A stretch of DNA of 64,000 bases from Sphingobacteriia bacterium (GTDB lineage: Bacteria; Pseudomonadota; Alphaproteobacteria; Rickettsiales; 33-17): the NCBI GenBank assembly GCA_017304685.1, contig JAFKLR010000003.1:992001-1056000 (forward strand). Reading direction: 5' to 3'. Below, piece after piece: positions 7,934 to 17,204 of the stretch. The position numbers were made by a program, and so were the translations under genes. The notes under the pieces were generated by a model. The model saw only the letters and a list, made by a program, of their open reading frames with translations, made no database searches and was not told where the DNA came from. Positions within the stretch are counted from its first letter, which is position 1; every line of letters starts with the position of its first letter.

Positions 7934-10900
7934 GTGATATATAAAAAAATACTTTTTACAACGAGTTTATGGTTTTCGTTTTGCAGTAATGTGGTAGCGG
8001 ATGAAATTCCTGCTCCTTTACCTAATGCCTTACCTACTGGCGCTGATATTGTTCAAGGTAACGCTACCCTTAACTACTCAGATAATAGACTAGATATTAA
8101 TCAAAACACTCCTTCCCTTACTACTAACTGGAACTCTTTTAACATCGGTGAATCCGCAACTGTTACCTTCCATCAACCCTCTACTGACGCTATCGCTATT
8201 AATAAAGTCATTGGCTCAGATATGAGTAAAATATTCGGTAACCTCGAAGCTAATGGTAAAGTTTATCTTATTAACCCTAATGGCGTTATCTTCGGTGAAA
8301 ATGCTTCTGTCAATGTCGGTAGTATAGTTGCTTCAACATTAGACATGTTAGAAAAAGATTCCTTTAAAGGCAAGGATGGTAAGATAATAAACTATGGCTC
8401 GATTAATGCTAAAGAAATAGTAGCATTACTTGGTAAAGAGGTTATCAACGAAGGATTCATTGTCGCTAAAATGGGCGTTGCTCTTGCTTCAGGCAGTAAA
8501 ATAAAACTTGATTTTGATGGTAAAGGTTTAATCAATGTTGTTGTTGATGAGCCTATTTTAAATGGTTTAATTGAAAATAAGAAAGTCATCGTTGTTGACG
8601 GCGGTAAAATCATCATGCGTGCAAGCACTAAAGGTGAATTATTCGATGCCGCTATTAAAAACTCAGGTACCATCCAAGCTAACAGAGTTATGAAAAAAAA
8701 CGGTAAAATTTATATTGATAGTGAAGATGGTAATTTTAAAAATGAAGGTACAATAGAAGCAAACGAAGGACATATTGAAATTACTAGCAATCGATTATTT
8801 AACTCTGGTGAAATTAATACAAATGGCACTAAAGGTGGTGACATTAAGGTTAATGCCAATACTATAATCCAACAAGGTAATATAAGTGCTGACGGTACAG
8901 AAGATGATGGCGGTAAAATCGATATTGATTATGAATATAAATATATTGAATCTTCTTATGGGCAAATTAGAGCAAGAGGTAAAAATAAGGGTGGTAAAGT
9001 TAAAATCAAAGGAAATGAGAATAGCCACTATTTTACTTCCGGAGAAATTGATGCAAGCGGTGAAAAAGAAGGTGGTACAATAGCAGTAACCGCTGAAGCC
9101 TTAAAATTATTCGGCGCAGATATTAAAGCTGAAGGAAAGAATAAAGGTGGCGACATAAAAATAGGTGGTGATTTTAAGGGTCATGGCGCTATTAGTCAGG
9201 CCAAAGAAACCATAGTTAATAATTCAACTAATATTTCTGCAAAAGCTACTGAAAATGGTAGTGGAGGTAACATAGTCGTTTGGTCAGATGAAAAAACTGA
9301 ATTTACAGGTACAATAAACGCAAATGCTGGAATAAATGGTGGCAACGGTGGAAAAGTTGAGGTTTCATCTAAAAATAAATTTTATTATGGCGGTGAAGTT
9401 ACAGCAAGTGCTCCTAACGGTGAAAAAGGTGAAGTAATTCTAGATCCTAAAAATATAACTATAAGTAATACAGGAGGAGGATTTCCTTATTACGAATTAA
9501 TTGATCCTTCACCGAGTGGCGGTAACGCATTCGGTACGAATGTTAAAATATTAGGGAATGGGAATGTTGTGGTCGGAGTACCAAATGATGATGCAACAGC
9601 TTCTAATGCTGGAGCTGTTCATTTATTCCACGGAACAACTGGGTCATTAATAAGTACTTTTACAGGTGCAAGAGCTGGGGATGCTGTTGGCAGTAACTTA
9701 TACACTCTTACCGGTAATAATAACTTTGTAACTCAAAGCTCAACTGTAGGTGACGGAATTAATACAAGCGTTGGAGCAGTAACTTGGATAGATGGCACAC
9801 TTGGTAGGACTGGTTCTGTAAGTGCTGCAAATAGCCTTATGGGAAGCACTACAAACGATCAAATTGGAAATGCTGGGATTGAAACAGGAGTTGTAGCTTT
9901 AACTAACGGTAATTATGTAGTTGTAAGTCCAAATTGGGATAATGGTGCCACATCTGATGCTGGAGCAGTAACTTGGGCAGATGGAACTACAGGGAGAATA
10001 GGTTTAGTCTCAACTGCAAATAGTTTATATGGAACAACTGCAAGTGATAGAATAGGCTTTAGTGGAGTTACAGCCTTAACGAACGGACATTATGTTGTTG
10101 GTTCTCAAAATTGGAATAATGGTGGAGGTGTAGCTTTTGCTGGGGCAGCTACCTGGGGTAATGGTGGTACCGGTATAACCGGGGCTGTTTCTACTCTTAA
10201 TAGCTTATATGGTAGCACCACTGGTGATTCTGTCGGTTATAAAACATATGCTTTAACTAATGGTAATTATGTTGTAGCCAGCCCATTCTGGGCGAATGGT
10301 GGTACATCTTTAGCTGGAGCAGTAACCTGGGGTAATGGTGCCACTGGTACAACCGGAGCTGTTTCTACACTTAATAGTTTATATGGAACAACTGCAAGTG
10401 ACAGGATAGGTGGCAATGGAATCACAGCCTTAACAAATGGTCATTATGTAGTCGTAAGCTCGTTTTGGGATAATGGTGGAACTGCTGACGTTGGAGCCGT
10501 AACGTGGGGAGATGGGGCTACCGCAGGTGCTAGGCTTACTGGAGCAGTTTCTACAACTAATAGTTTATATGGAACAACCTCTAATGATAGAGTAGGTCAA
10601 ACTGGTATAACTGCACTAACTAATGGCAACTATGTGGTAAGAAGTGCTGACTGGAGTGGTGGTGGAATTAGTTTAGGAGCAGCTACATGGATTAATGGTA
10701 GTAATGGACGTACAGTTAATGGAAACACTGGAGAAGCAATTGATAATACTAACAGTTTAGTAGGACAAGTAAATTATGACCAAGTAGGTGTTGATGGTGT
10801 TTATGCTCTTACTAACGGTAATTATATAGTAGCAAGTAGCATATGGGATGCCGGTTCTGGCATTTCTAATAGAGGCGCAGTTACTTGGGGAGATGGTACT

Positions 10901-13183
10901 ACTGGTATATTTGGGAATATAACCGCATTAAATAGTTTACTAGGTAGTACGAATGGCGACCAACTTGGTCAATCCATAACTCCTTTAACAAATGGAAATT
11001 ATGTAATATTAAGTAGAACTTGGCGGAATGGTGGGGTAAACTCATTTGGTGCTGTAACATGGGCTAATGGTAGCGCAGCAATTACAGGAAGCGTTGATAC
11101 CACTAATAGTTTATATGGTACTACGCATAATGATTTATCAAATAGTAGTGTCGTAGCATTAAATAATGGAAATTATGTTGTAATAGCTCCAAATTGGGAT
11201 AATGGCGCCACATCTGAAGCTGGAGCAGTTATCTGGGGAGATGGCGCAACAGCTGGAACAAGACTTACTGGCGCAATTTCTACAGCTAATAGTATTTATG
11301 GTTCAACCGCAAATGATCAAGTTGGAAGTAATGGTATAGTAGCTTTAGCTAATAATAATTATTTGATTAATAGTCCATTATGGAATAATGGCGCTATAGC
11401 TGATGCCGGAGCAGTAACTTGGGCAGATGGAAGTAGTGGTAGCACAGGAGCTGTTTCTTCATTGAATAGCATTATTGGTACAAGCGCAAGTGCAGGAAGC
11501 AGCTTAGGAAGTTTGGATAATAATACTGTAAGTAGTTTTTTAGCTCGGTTCCCAAATGATGGTACTGGTAAAGTTTATATTGGGTTTAAAGACCCTACCT
11601 TCCTTACTTTTAATAGAGGAAGAGTAGGAAATTTTAACATTCATCCTTCCTTTTTAACTAATATATTGAATGCTGGCACTGCAGTAACATTACAAGCGAA
11701 TAATGATATTACAATTAATAGTCCTCTTACCGCTAATAATGGTGGTGGGAATGGTGGTAATTTAACCCTACAAGCAGGTAGAAGTGTTCTAATTAATGCA
11801 AATGTTACTAGTGATAATGGAAATATTACTATTATTGGTAATGAAACTACAGCTGATGGCGTCATTGATGCTCAACGTGATGCAGGTGCTGCTACTATTA
11901 CTATGGCTACAGCAACTACTCTTGATGCAGGAGCAGGTAATATCTCTATTACCTTAAAAGATGGTGCAGGTAAAACTAATACTACTAGCGGTGATATAAC
12001 TTTAAGCTCCCTTAATGCTGCACATGTTTTAGTTCAAAATGATGGGCCAACTAACGGTAGTAATATTTTGAAAAGCGCAGGCACACCTACAATTACCGCA
12101 ACTTCTGCAGCTTTTGATATTTCTAATGCCACTAATATTATTGGTTCAGTTGGTACTTCCGGAAGTCATATTTCAACAAATATTTCTAATCTTGAAGCAA
12201 GTACTCAAGGTGGAAATGTTTATATTAATAATGGCTCAACTGATTTAACTATTGGGGGAGCCACACTTGGTGGATTAACCGGTATCAATACTAATGGCGG
12301 TGATTTATTTATTACTTCAGGCTTATTTAATAACACTGAAATTATTTCAGTAAATGATTTAACTATTAACAGTGATGATGATATTAATGATAGCGCAGTT
12401 ATAACAACCACTGGAAATGCTTCATTTACGACTACTGGAGCTAATAAAAATATTACTCTAGATCAAGTAAGTTCTTATAATGGGGCTGTTAGTTTAAATA
12501 CATCAGATGGAAATGCATCAATTATAAATTTAACTACCAATCTAGATTTAGGAAATTCTACAGTTAATGGAGATTTAACCATATCTACCGTAGGAAATAT
12601 TACGGATTCAGGTAATATAAATGTTATAGGAACTAGTAGTTTTACTACTACAGGAATTGGTACCGATATTACTTTAGATAATGCTAGTAGCTATACAGGA
12701 TCTGTTAGTTTAAATACTAATGACGGAAATGCTACTTTAACTAATGTTACTAGTGATTTAGACTTAGGATCTTCTACAGTAAACGGTGACCTAATTGTAT
12801 CAACAATAGGTAATATTAGTGATTCTGGATCCTTAAATGTTAGTGGAAATTCTTCTTTTGCTACTACAGGTACAAATAAAAGAATATTACTTGATGATGT
12901 TGCAAGTAATTATGGAGGAAGTGTTACATTAACTAATAGATCCAATACGGTTGTCTATTCAAGTGTCACACCTGGAACAACGTTTGACATTACAGCACCA
13001 TTAGAACCATCAGAACCAGAAACTCCTGCTGTTAACACTTTATTCAACTCTTTTATCTCATTTATTATGAAATTAGAAGACACTTTATTTTCTTCTAATT
13101 CAGAAGAAAATTTATATAAAAGCGATAAAAAAGATTTATTAAAAACTTCTAATACAATACAAAAGAAAATTGATAATAACTAA
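7934..13183 (+). CDS. Two-partner secretion exoprotein TpsA (filamentous haemagglutinin-like adhesin)
   Basis: A 1749-residue secreted beta-helix protein. It starts at GTG, because an in-frame stop lies just upstream; no Shine-Dalgarno is seen. The signal peptide ends near VVADEI. The TPS domain (about residues 30-150) has the hallmark segments ADIVQGNATLNYSD, NWNSFNIGESATVTF and YLINPNGVIFGENASVNVG, with the NPNGV motif that TpsB recognises. Glycine-rich beta-helix repeats (about 150-500) end in EVILDPKNITI. Then come about 11 degenerate GAVTW repeats, then at least three beta repeats of the VNGDLTISTVGNITDSG type. The C-terminus is a short hydrophobic/charged tail; no CdiA-type toxin domain or immunity gene follows, so an adhesin role is likelier than contact-dependent inhibition. 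Its glycine-rich coding is less AT-rich than its neighbours. Confidence 0.92.
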   Translation: MIYKKILFTTSLWFSFCSNVVADEIPAPLPNALPTGADIVQGNATLNYSDNRLDINQNTPSLTTNWNSFNIGESATVTFHQPSTDAIAINKVIGSDMSKIFGNLEANGKVYLINPNGVIFGENASVNVGSIVASTLDMLEKDSFKGKDGKIINYGSINAKEIVALLGKEVINEGFIVAKMGVALASGSKIKLDFDGKGLINVVVDEPILNGLIENKKVIVVDGGKIIMRASTKGELFDAAIKNSGTIQANRVMKKNGKIYIDSEDGNFKNEGTIEANEGHIEITSNRLFNSGEINTNGTKGGDIKVNANTIIQQGNISADGTEDDGGKIDIDYEYKYIESSYGQIRARGKNKGGKVKIKGNENSHYFTSGEIDASGEKEGGTIAVTAEALKLFGADIKAEGKNKGGDIKIGGDFKGHGAISQAKETIVNNSTNISAKATENGSGGNIVVWSDEKTEFTGTINANAGINGGNGGKVEVSSKNKFYYGGEVTASAPNGEKGEVILDPKNITISNTGGGFPYYELIDPSPSGGNAFGTNVKILGNGNVVVGVPNDDATASNAGAVHLFHGTTGSLISTFTGARAGDAVGSNLYTLTGNNNFVTQSSTVGDGINTSVGAVTWIDGTLGRTGSVSAANSLMGSTTNDQIGNAGIETGVVALTNGNYVVVSPNWDNGATSDAGAVTWADGTTGRIGLVSTANSLYGTTASDRIGFSGVTALTNGHYVVGSQNWNNGGGVAFAGAATWGNGGTGITGAVSTLNSLYGSTTGDSVGYKTYALTNGNYVVASPFWANGGTSLAGAVTWGNGATGTTGAVSTLNSLYGTTASDRIGGNGITALTNGHYVVVSSFWDNGGTADVGAVTWGDGATAGARLTGAVSTTNSLYGTTSNDRVGQTGITALTNGNYVVRSADWSGGGISLGAATWINGSNGRTVNGNTGEAIDNTNSLVGQVNYDQVGVDGVYALTNGNYIVASSIWDAGSGISNRGAVTWGDGTTGIFGNITALNSLLGSTNGDQLGQSITPLTNGNYVILSRTWRNGGVNSFGAVTWANGSAAITGSVDTTNSLYGTTHNDLSNSSVVALNNGNYVVIAPNWDNGATSEAGAVIWGDGATAGTRLTGAISTANSIYGSTANDQVGSNGIVALANNNYLINSPLWNNGAIADAGAVTWADGSSGSTGAVSSLNSIIGTSASAGSSLGSLDNNTVSSFLARFPNDGTGKVYIGFKDPTFLTFNRGRVGNFNIHPSFLTNILNAGTAVTLQANNDITINSPLTANNGGGNGGNLTLQAGRSVLINANVTSDNGNITIIGNETTADGVIDAQRDAGAATITMATATTLDAGAGNISITLKDGAGKTNTTSGDITLSSLNAAHVLVQNDGPTNGSNILKSAGTPTITATSAAFDISNATNIIGSVGTSGSHISTNISNLEASTQGGNVYINNGSTDLTIGGATLGGLTGINTNGGDLFITSGLFNNTEIISVNDLTINSDDDINDSAVITTTGNASFTTTGANKNITLDQVSSYNGAVSLNTSDGNASIINLTTNLDLGNSTVNGDLTISTVGNITDSGNINVIGTSSFTTTGIGTDITLDNASSYTGSVSLNTNDGNATLTNVTSDLDLGSSTVNGDLIVSTIGNISDSGSLNVSGNSSFATTGTNKRILLDDVASNYGGSVTLTNRSNTVVYSSVTPGTTFDITAPLEPSEPETPAVNTLFNSFISFIMKLEDTLFSSNSEENLYKSDKKDLLKTSNTIQKKIDNN
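9540..11500 (+). repeat. About 11 degenerate 57-67-codon repeats inside tpsA
   Basis: Each unit has the pattern GAVTW-x-(D/N)G ... NSL(Y)G(S/T)T ... D.(I/V)G ... (A)LTNGNYVV.S..W.NG. The AVTW blocks fall near 9610 (degenerate, AVHLF), 9775, 9964, 10145, 10319, 10496, 10679, 10879, 11052, 11225 and 11410. Spacing is 165-200 bp. Divergence is high, so this is an old protein repeat rather than a fresh DNA expansion. Confidence 0.8.
12340..12960 (+). repeat. Three C-terminal beta repeats inside tpsA
   Basis: At least three units of about 65 residues share the order DL(T/I)(I/V)ST-GNI-DSG, then S-F-TTG, then I-LD, then GSVSLNT-DGNA, then LDLG-STVNG. The second and third copies are very similar in both DNA and protein, which suggests more recent duplication than in the AVTW array. 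Confidence 0.7.
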
Positions 13184-13223
13184 TAGTCAAAATTTATAGA
13201 AGAATAATAAAAGAGAGAGTTAA

Positions 13224-13265
13224 AAAAAATACCGGATTATGTATATAAAACAATCCGGTATTTTG
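13224..13265. terminator. Bidirectional terminator between tpsA and fabF
   Basis: AAAATACCGGATT and AATCCGGTATTTT form a near-perfect stem of about 13 bp around a 13-nt AT-rich loop, with A-runs on the left and T-runs on the right. It sits between the convergent stops of tpsA and fabF. Confidence 0.85.
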
Positions 13266-13279
13266 AAATAATTTAATGA

Positions 13280-14536
13280 TTATATCTTTTTTAACACTAA
13301 AGCTGCGTTTGTCCCACCAAATCCGAATGAATTTGAAAGTGCATATTCAATTTTTCTTTCTTTAGCTTTATAAGGCACTAAATCAATATCACAGCCTTCC
13401 GAAGGGTTATCAAGATTTAAGGTTGGGGGTGCAATTTGATCTCTAATTGCTAACGCTGAAAAAATAGCCTCAACTGCTCCTGCCGCTCCTAATAAATGAC
13501 CAATCGCTGATTTAGTTGAAGACATAGAAAGTTTATAGGCATGATCGCCAAATAATCTTTTAACTCCTCCTAATTCAATTTCATCACCTAGAGGTGTAGA
13601 AGTACCGTGGGCATTAATATAGTCAATTTTTTCAGGAGTAATTTTAGCACTTCTTAAAGCACCTTGCATAGCTCTAAAGCCACCTCTTCCTTCTGGATGA
13701 GGTGCAGTAATATGATAACCATCTCCAGTTAAACCATATCCTACTACTTCTGCATAAATTTTCGCACCACGCTTTTTAGCATGTTCATATTCTTCTAATA
13801 CTACTATCCCGGCACCTTCTCCCATTACAAAACCATCACGATCTTTATCCCATGGGCGACTTGCTTTTTCAGGAGTATCATTGAAAGCAGTTGATAAAGC
13901 TCTTGCAGCTGCAAATCCGGCAAGACCGATTCTACATACCGCCCCTTCAGTACCACCTGCGACCATTACATCTGCATCATCAAATGCAATTAAACGTGCA
14001 GCATCACCAATTGCATGCGCACCTGTTGCACACGCAGTAACTACCGCATGATTTGGCCCTCTAAAGCCATATTTTATTGAGACATGTCCAGAAACTAAGT
14101 TTATTAAACTTGCAGGAATAAAAAATGGGCTAAGCCTTCTAGGACCATTTTCATGAACCATTATTGAATTATCTTCAATTGATGGTAATCCTCCAATACC
14201 AGAACCGATTAAAACCCCTGTTCTATCTAGACTTTCATCATCTGTAGGCATCCATCCAGAATCTTCAATAGCTTCCTGGGCTGCAGCCATTCCATAAATG
14301 ATAAATTTATCCATTTTCTTTTGGTCTTTAAATGGCACAAATTTTTCGGCATCAAAACCATTAGGTTGATCTTTAGCTGGGATAACCCCTGCTACCTTTG
14401 CTGGTAAATCTGAAACATCAAAATGTTGAATATTTTTTAGGCCAGATTTACCACTAAGGATACCTTCCCATGAATTTTGAGCCCCACTTGCGATTGGGGA
14501 TACCATACCTATTCCGGTAATTACAACTCGTCTCAT
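13280..14536 (-). CDS. fabF: 3-oxoacyl-ACP synthase II
   Basis: The elongating condensing enzyme of type II fatty-acid synthesis, joining malonyl-ACP to acyl-ACP in the cytosol. The catalytic Cys169 is in VVTACATGAHAIGDA. The two active-site histidines are in NAHGTSTPLGD and SSTKSAIGHLLGAAG. Length of 418 matches FabF. It is the last gene of fabG-acpP-fabF (gap to acpP 20 nt). In many alphaproteobacteria mltG would follow directly; here a terminator and the TPS module follow. Confidence 0.96.
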   Translation of the reverse strand: MRRVVITGIGMVSPIASGAQNSWEGILSGKSGLKNIQHFDVSDLPAKVAGVIPAKDQPNGFDAEKFVPFKDQKKMDKFIIYGMAAAQEAIEDSGWMPTDDESLDRTGVLIGSGIGGLPSIEDNSIMVHENGPRRLSPFFIPASLINLVSGHVSIKYGFRGPNHAVVTACATGAHAIGDAARLIAFDDADVMVAGGTEGAVCRIGLAGFAAARALSTAFNDTPEKASRPWDKDRDGFVMGEGAGIVVLEEYEHAKKRGAKIYAEVVGYGLTGDGYHITAPHPEGRGGFRAMQGALRSAKITPEKIDYINAHGTSTPLGDEIELGGVKRLFGDHAYKLSMSSTKSAIGHLLGAAGAVEAIFSALAIRDQIAPPTLNLDNPSEGCDIDLVPYKAKERKIEYALSNSFGFGGTNAALVLKKI

Positions 14537-14556
14537 TGGACTTACTATTTTAAATG

Positions 14557-14796
14557 TTAGCTATTTACTTTTTCACGAATGAAATTAATGGCATCAGAAA
14601 CTCTTTGAATTTTTTCTGCTGCATCATCTGGAATTTCAATCTTAAACTCGTCTTCTAAAGCCATTACTAGCTCAACTTGGTCAAGACTATCAGCTCCTAA
14701 ATCGTCTGTAAATGCAGATTTATCTTCGATTTTAGATTTATCTACACCTAAATGTTCAGAAACGATTGTAAGAACTTTTTCTCTAACTTCATCCAT
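14557..14796 (-). CDS. acpP: Acyl carrier protein
   Basis: A 79-residue acidic helical protein that carries growing acyl chains on a 4'-phosphopantetheine arm. The attachment serine is Ser37 in the canonical [19 protein letters not shown] motif. Length and charge are typical. It sits between fabG and fabF with short gaps (34 and 20 nt), which implies one transcript. Confidence 0.97.
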   Translation of the reverse strand: MDEVREKVLTIVSEHLGVDKSKIEDKSAFTDDLGADSLDQVELVMALEDEFKIEIPDDAAEKIQRVSDAINFIREKVNS

Positions 14797-14830
14797 AATG
14801 ATTTTCCTTGCTTAAGTTAAAAATGAAAAA

Positions 14831-15571
14831 TTAAACCATGAGCATGCCACCATTCACATGAATGGTTTGGCCGGTAATATACCTAGCCTCATTGCTCGCT
14901 AAAAATAACACCGCAGCAGCTATGTCACTTGGTTCGCCCATAAATCCTGCTGGGATATTTTTTGATATTTTATCTTTTTGATCTTGAGTTAATACGTCTG
15001 TCATTCTAGTTGCTATAAAACCAGGAGCTACAGCATTTACTGTAATTCCTCTAGTAGCAGCTTCTTGAGCAATTGATTTAGTCATACCAATCATTCCTGC
15101 TTTAGAAGCGGAATAATTAGCTTGTCCTGCATTTCCTGACACACCAACAACTGAAGATATATTTATAATCCTTCCCCATTTTGATTTCATCATATATTTT
15201 ATAGCACCACGATTCATAGCAAAAGCTGAAAACAAATTAACTTTTACTACTTCTTCAAAAGCTTCATCAGTCATACGCATTGCAAGGCCATCTTTAGTAA
15301 CACCAGCATTACAAATTAATATATCGAGTCCACCCATTGCTTCATATGCTTTATCAATTAATTCACCGGAAGCTTTTGTATCACTTAAATTACAAGCAAA
15401 AACATGAGTTTTACCTTTTAAAGTTTTTTGAAACTCAGTTAATTTTTGCTCATTTGTACCAGAGAGGCTAACTTCTGCGTTATGTTCAAGGAGATAAGTA
15501 GCTATCTCTGAGCCAATTCCACCTGTGGCACCTGTTAATAATACTTTTTTTCCTGTTAAATCAAAATGCAT
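14831..15571 (-). CDS. fabG: 3-oxoacyl-ACP reductase
   Basis: An NADPH-dependent short-chain dehydrogenase that reduces 3-ketoacyl-ACP in each elongation cycle. Seen: the cofactor motif TGATGGIGSEIA, the NAGVTKDGLAMRM segment typical of FabG, the catalytic SSVVGVSGNAGQANYSASK region with Ser, Tyr and Lys, and the C-terminal GQTIHVNGGMLMV. Length of 246 is typical. It is the first gene of the fab operon, and a promoter-like element lies just upstream. Confidence 0.96.
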   Translation of the reverse strand: MHFDLTGKKVLLTGATGGIGSEIATYLLEHNAEVSLSGTNEQKLTEFQKTLKGKTHVFACNLSDTKASGELIDKAYEAMGGLDILICNAGVTKDGLAMRMTDEAFEEVVKVNLFSAFAMNRGAIKYMMKSKWGRIINISSVVGVSGNAGQANYSASKAGMIGMTKSIAQEAATRGITVNAVAPGFIATRMTDVLTQDQKDKISKNIPAGFMGEPSDIAAAVLFLASNEARYITGQTIHVNGGMLMV

Positions 15572-15608
15572 AAATTTTAATTGTTTAGTTATTTAACACC
15601 TTTCAATT

Positions 15609-15636
15609 TGTCTAAACTAATATAAAAATTTGTCAA
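15609..15636 (-). promoter_or_regulatory. Candidate sigma-70 promoter of the fab operon
   Basis: On the minus strand a perfect -35 box TTGACA (15636-15631) is followed after 16 nt by TAGACA (15614-15609), about 40 nt before the fabG start. The -10 match is weak. There is no better candidate in the 256-bp spacer to serS, in which I see nothing else. Confidence 0.35.
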
Positions 15637-15827
15637 GTGATTAGTTATATACAATAAGTGAATATTTTTTTAGATATCCCTTATAACCGCTTGATTTTCT
15701 ATAAATTATTTAAACAACTTAATCATATTAATGTATAATTTAAAATCTCTTAAGAAATTACTATAATATATGACTGCAATTTACGTCAATATGTATAACT
15801 AAAGAAAATATAGTCACTTTAAACCTA

Positions 15828-17108
15828 CTATTTTTTCGGCTCTATTTTATCCATTCCCATAAATGGCCTTAGAACTTTTGGGATTTCAATTCCCCCATCA
15901 GCAGTTTGATGATTTTCCATAACTGATATTAAAGTCCTACTTAAGGCCATAGCAGTACCATTAAGAGTATGTACAAATGTATTGTTACCAGTAGAACTAT
16001 CTTTAAAACGTATACCTAAACGACGAGATTGGAAATCTGTACAGTTACTTGCAGACGTTACTTCCCCATACCCTCCACTTTCACCTTTTCCAGGCATCCA
16101 AGCTTCTATATCATATTTTTTATAAGCAGGCGCTCCTAAATCGCCTGAACATACTTTTACTACTTGATAAGGTATTTCTAAATCGCTATAGATTTCCTCT
16201 TCCAAAGCTAACATTTCTTCTAAAGCTTGCTCGCTTTCAGAAGGCCTTCTAAATTGATATAATTCAACTTTTGTAAATTGATGAACTCTGTATAACCCTT
16301 TACTTTCTTTACCACCTGCTCCAGCTTCAGTTCTAAAGCAATGACTAATAGCTGCATATTTTAAAGGCAGATCATCTTCTTTTAAGATTTCTTCTGAATG
16401 TAAACCTCCAACAGCAATTTCAGCAGTTGCAATCAGGCTTAAATCTGTATCTTCAATTCGATAGGTGTTAGATTCATTTCCTCTTGGAGCAAATCCAGAG
16501 CCTTGTAAAATTTTATTTCTCGCTAAATCAGGGGTTAATAGTGGTTTATAACCGTTTTGTATAGCTTTTTTAATAGCAAATTGACTTAAAGCCATTTCTA
16601 ATAGCACTAATTCATTTTTAAGGAAATAGAATTTTGCCCCAGCAACCTTAGCTCCCCCTTCAAAATCAATTAAATCTAAATCTTTTCCTAACTCTAAATG
16701 GTCTTTTGGTTTAAATGAAAATTGCCTTGGCGTTCCAACCTTTTTTGTTATAACATTATCTTCATCGGTATTACCTACAGGAGAATCAGAAGATAGCAAG
16801 TTAGGAATAGTAAGCAGCTCTTGATTAAGCTCATTTTCAACTTCAATAAATTTTTCATTTAAAGCATTAATTTGAGCTTTAAGGTTTTCACCTTCTTTTA
16901 CCAAAGCTTGTTTTTCATCAAGGGTTGCTGTAGGAAATTTTTTAGCAATTTGATTAGAAGTTGCTCTTTTTTCTTCTATTTCTAGTTTTAGTTTTTTTGT
17001 ATTTTGATAAAGATTAATTACTTTATCTACATCTGCTGTAACATTTCTATTTTTAATGCTTTCTTTAACTTTGTCAGGATTTTCAACAATAAACTTAATA
17101 TCTAGCAT
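15828..17108 (-). CDS. serS: Seryl-tRNA synthetase
   Basis: A class II aminoacyl-tRNA synthetase charging tRNA-Ser. The N-terminal coiled-coil arm (about residues 30-105, Lys/Glu-rich) grips the long variable arm of tRNA-Ser. Motif 2 is seen as FRTEAGAGGKESKGLYRVHQ and motif 3 as LNGTAMALSRTLISVMEN, followed by IPKVLRPFMG. Length of 426 is normal. It reads in the same direction as der and fabG but with its own spacers (96 nt to der). Confidence 0.96.
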   Translation of the reverse strand: MLDIKFIVENPDKVKESIKNRNVTADVDKVINLYQNTKKLKLEIEEKRATSNQIAKKFPTATLDEKQALVKEGENLKAQINALNEKFIEVENELNQELLTIPNLLSSDSPVGNTDEDNVITKKVGTPRQFSFKPKDHLELGKDLDLIDFEGGAKVAGAKFYFLKNELVLLEMALSQFAIKKAIQNGYKPLLTPDLARNKILQGSGFAPRGNESNTYRIEDTDLSLIATAEIAVGGLHSEEILKEDDLPLKYAAISHCFRTEAGAGGKESKGLYRVHQFTKVELYQFRRPSESEQALEEMLALEEEIYSDLEIPYQVVKVCSGDLGAPAYKKYDIEAWMPGKGESGGYGEVTSASNCTDFQSRRLGIRFKDSSTGNNTFVHTLNGTAMALSRTLISVMENHQTADGGIEIPKVLRPFMGMDKIEPKK

Positions 17109-17204
17109 TTTAGCGTCTCCTCATATTTATTAACTCCACCTATATTTACTATCTAAAAAAATAAATAGCAACTAGTAAGGTTAATTTTTAAGGACTAATA
17201 AAAC

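Noticed and set aside
8392..9083. Short ORFs antisense to or overlapping tpsA
   Set aside because: They lie fully inside the well-supported tpsA frame, have no ribosome-binding sites and reflect its repeat composition.
9540..11500. CRISPR array or DNA tandem repeat
   Set aside because: The periodicity is at protein level, in frame, with long diverged units of 165-200 bp and no conserved short repeat-spacer pattern.
12900..13183. CdiA-type toxin tip with an immunity gene after TpsA
   Set aside because: The C-terminus is a short Ser/Lys-rich tail with no nuclease-like domain, and a terminator, not a small ORF, follows it.
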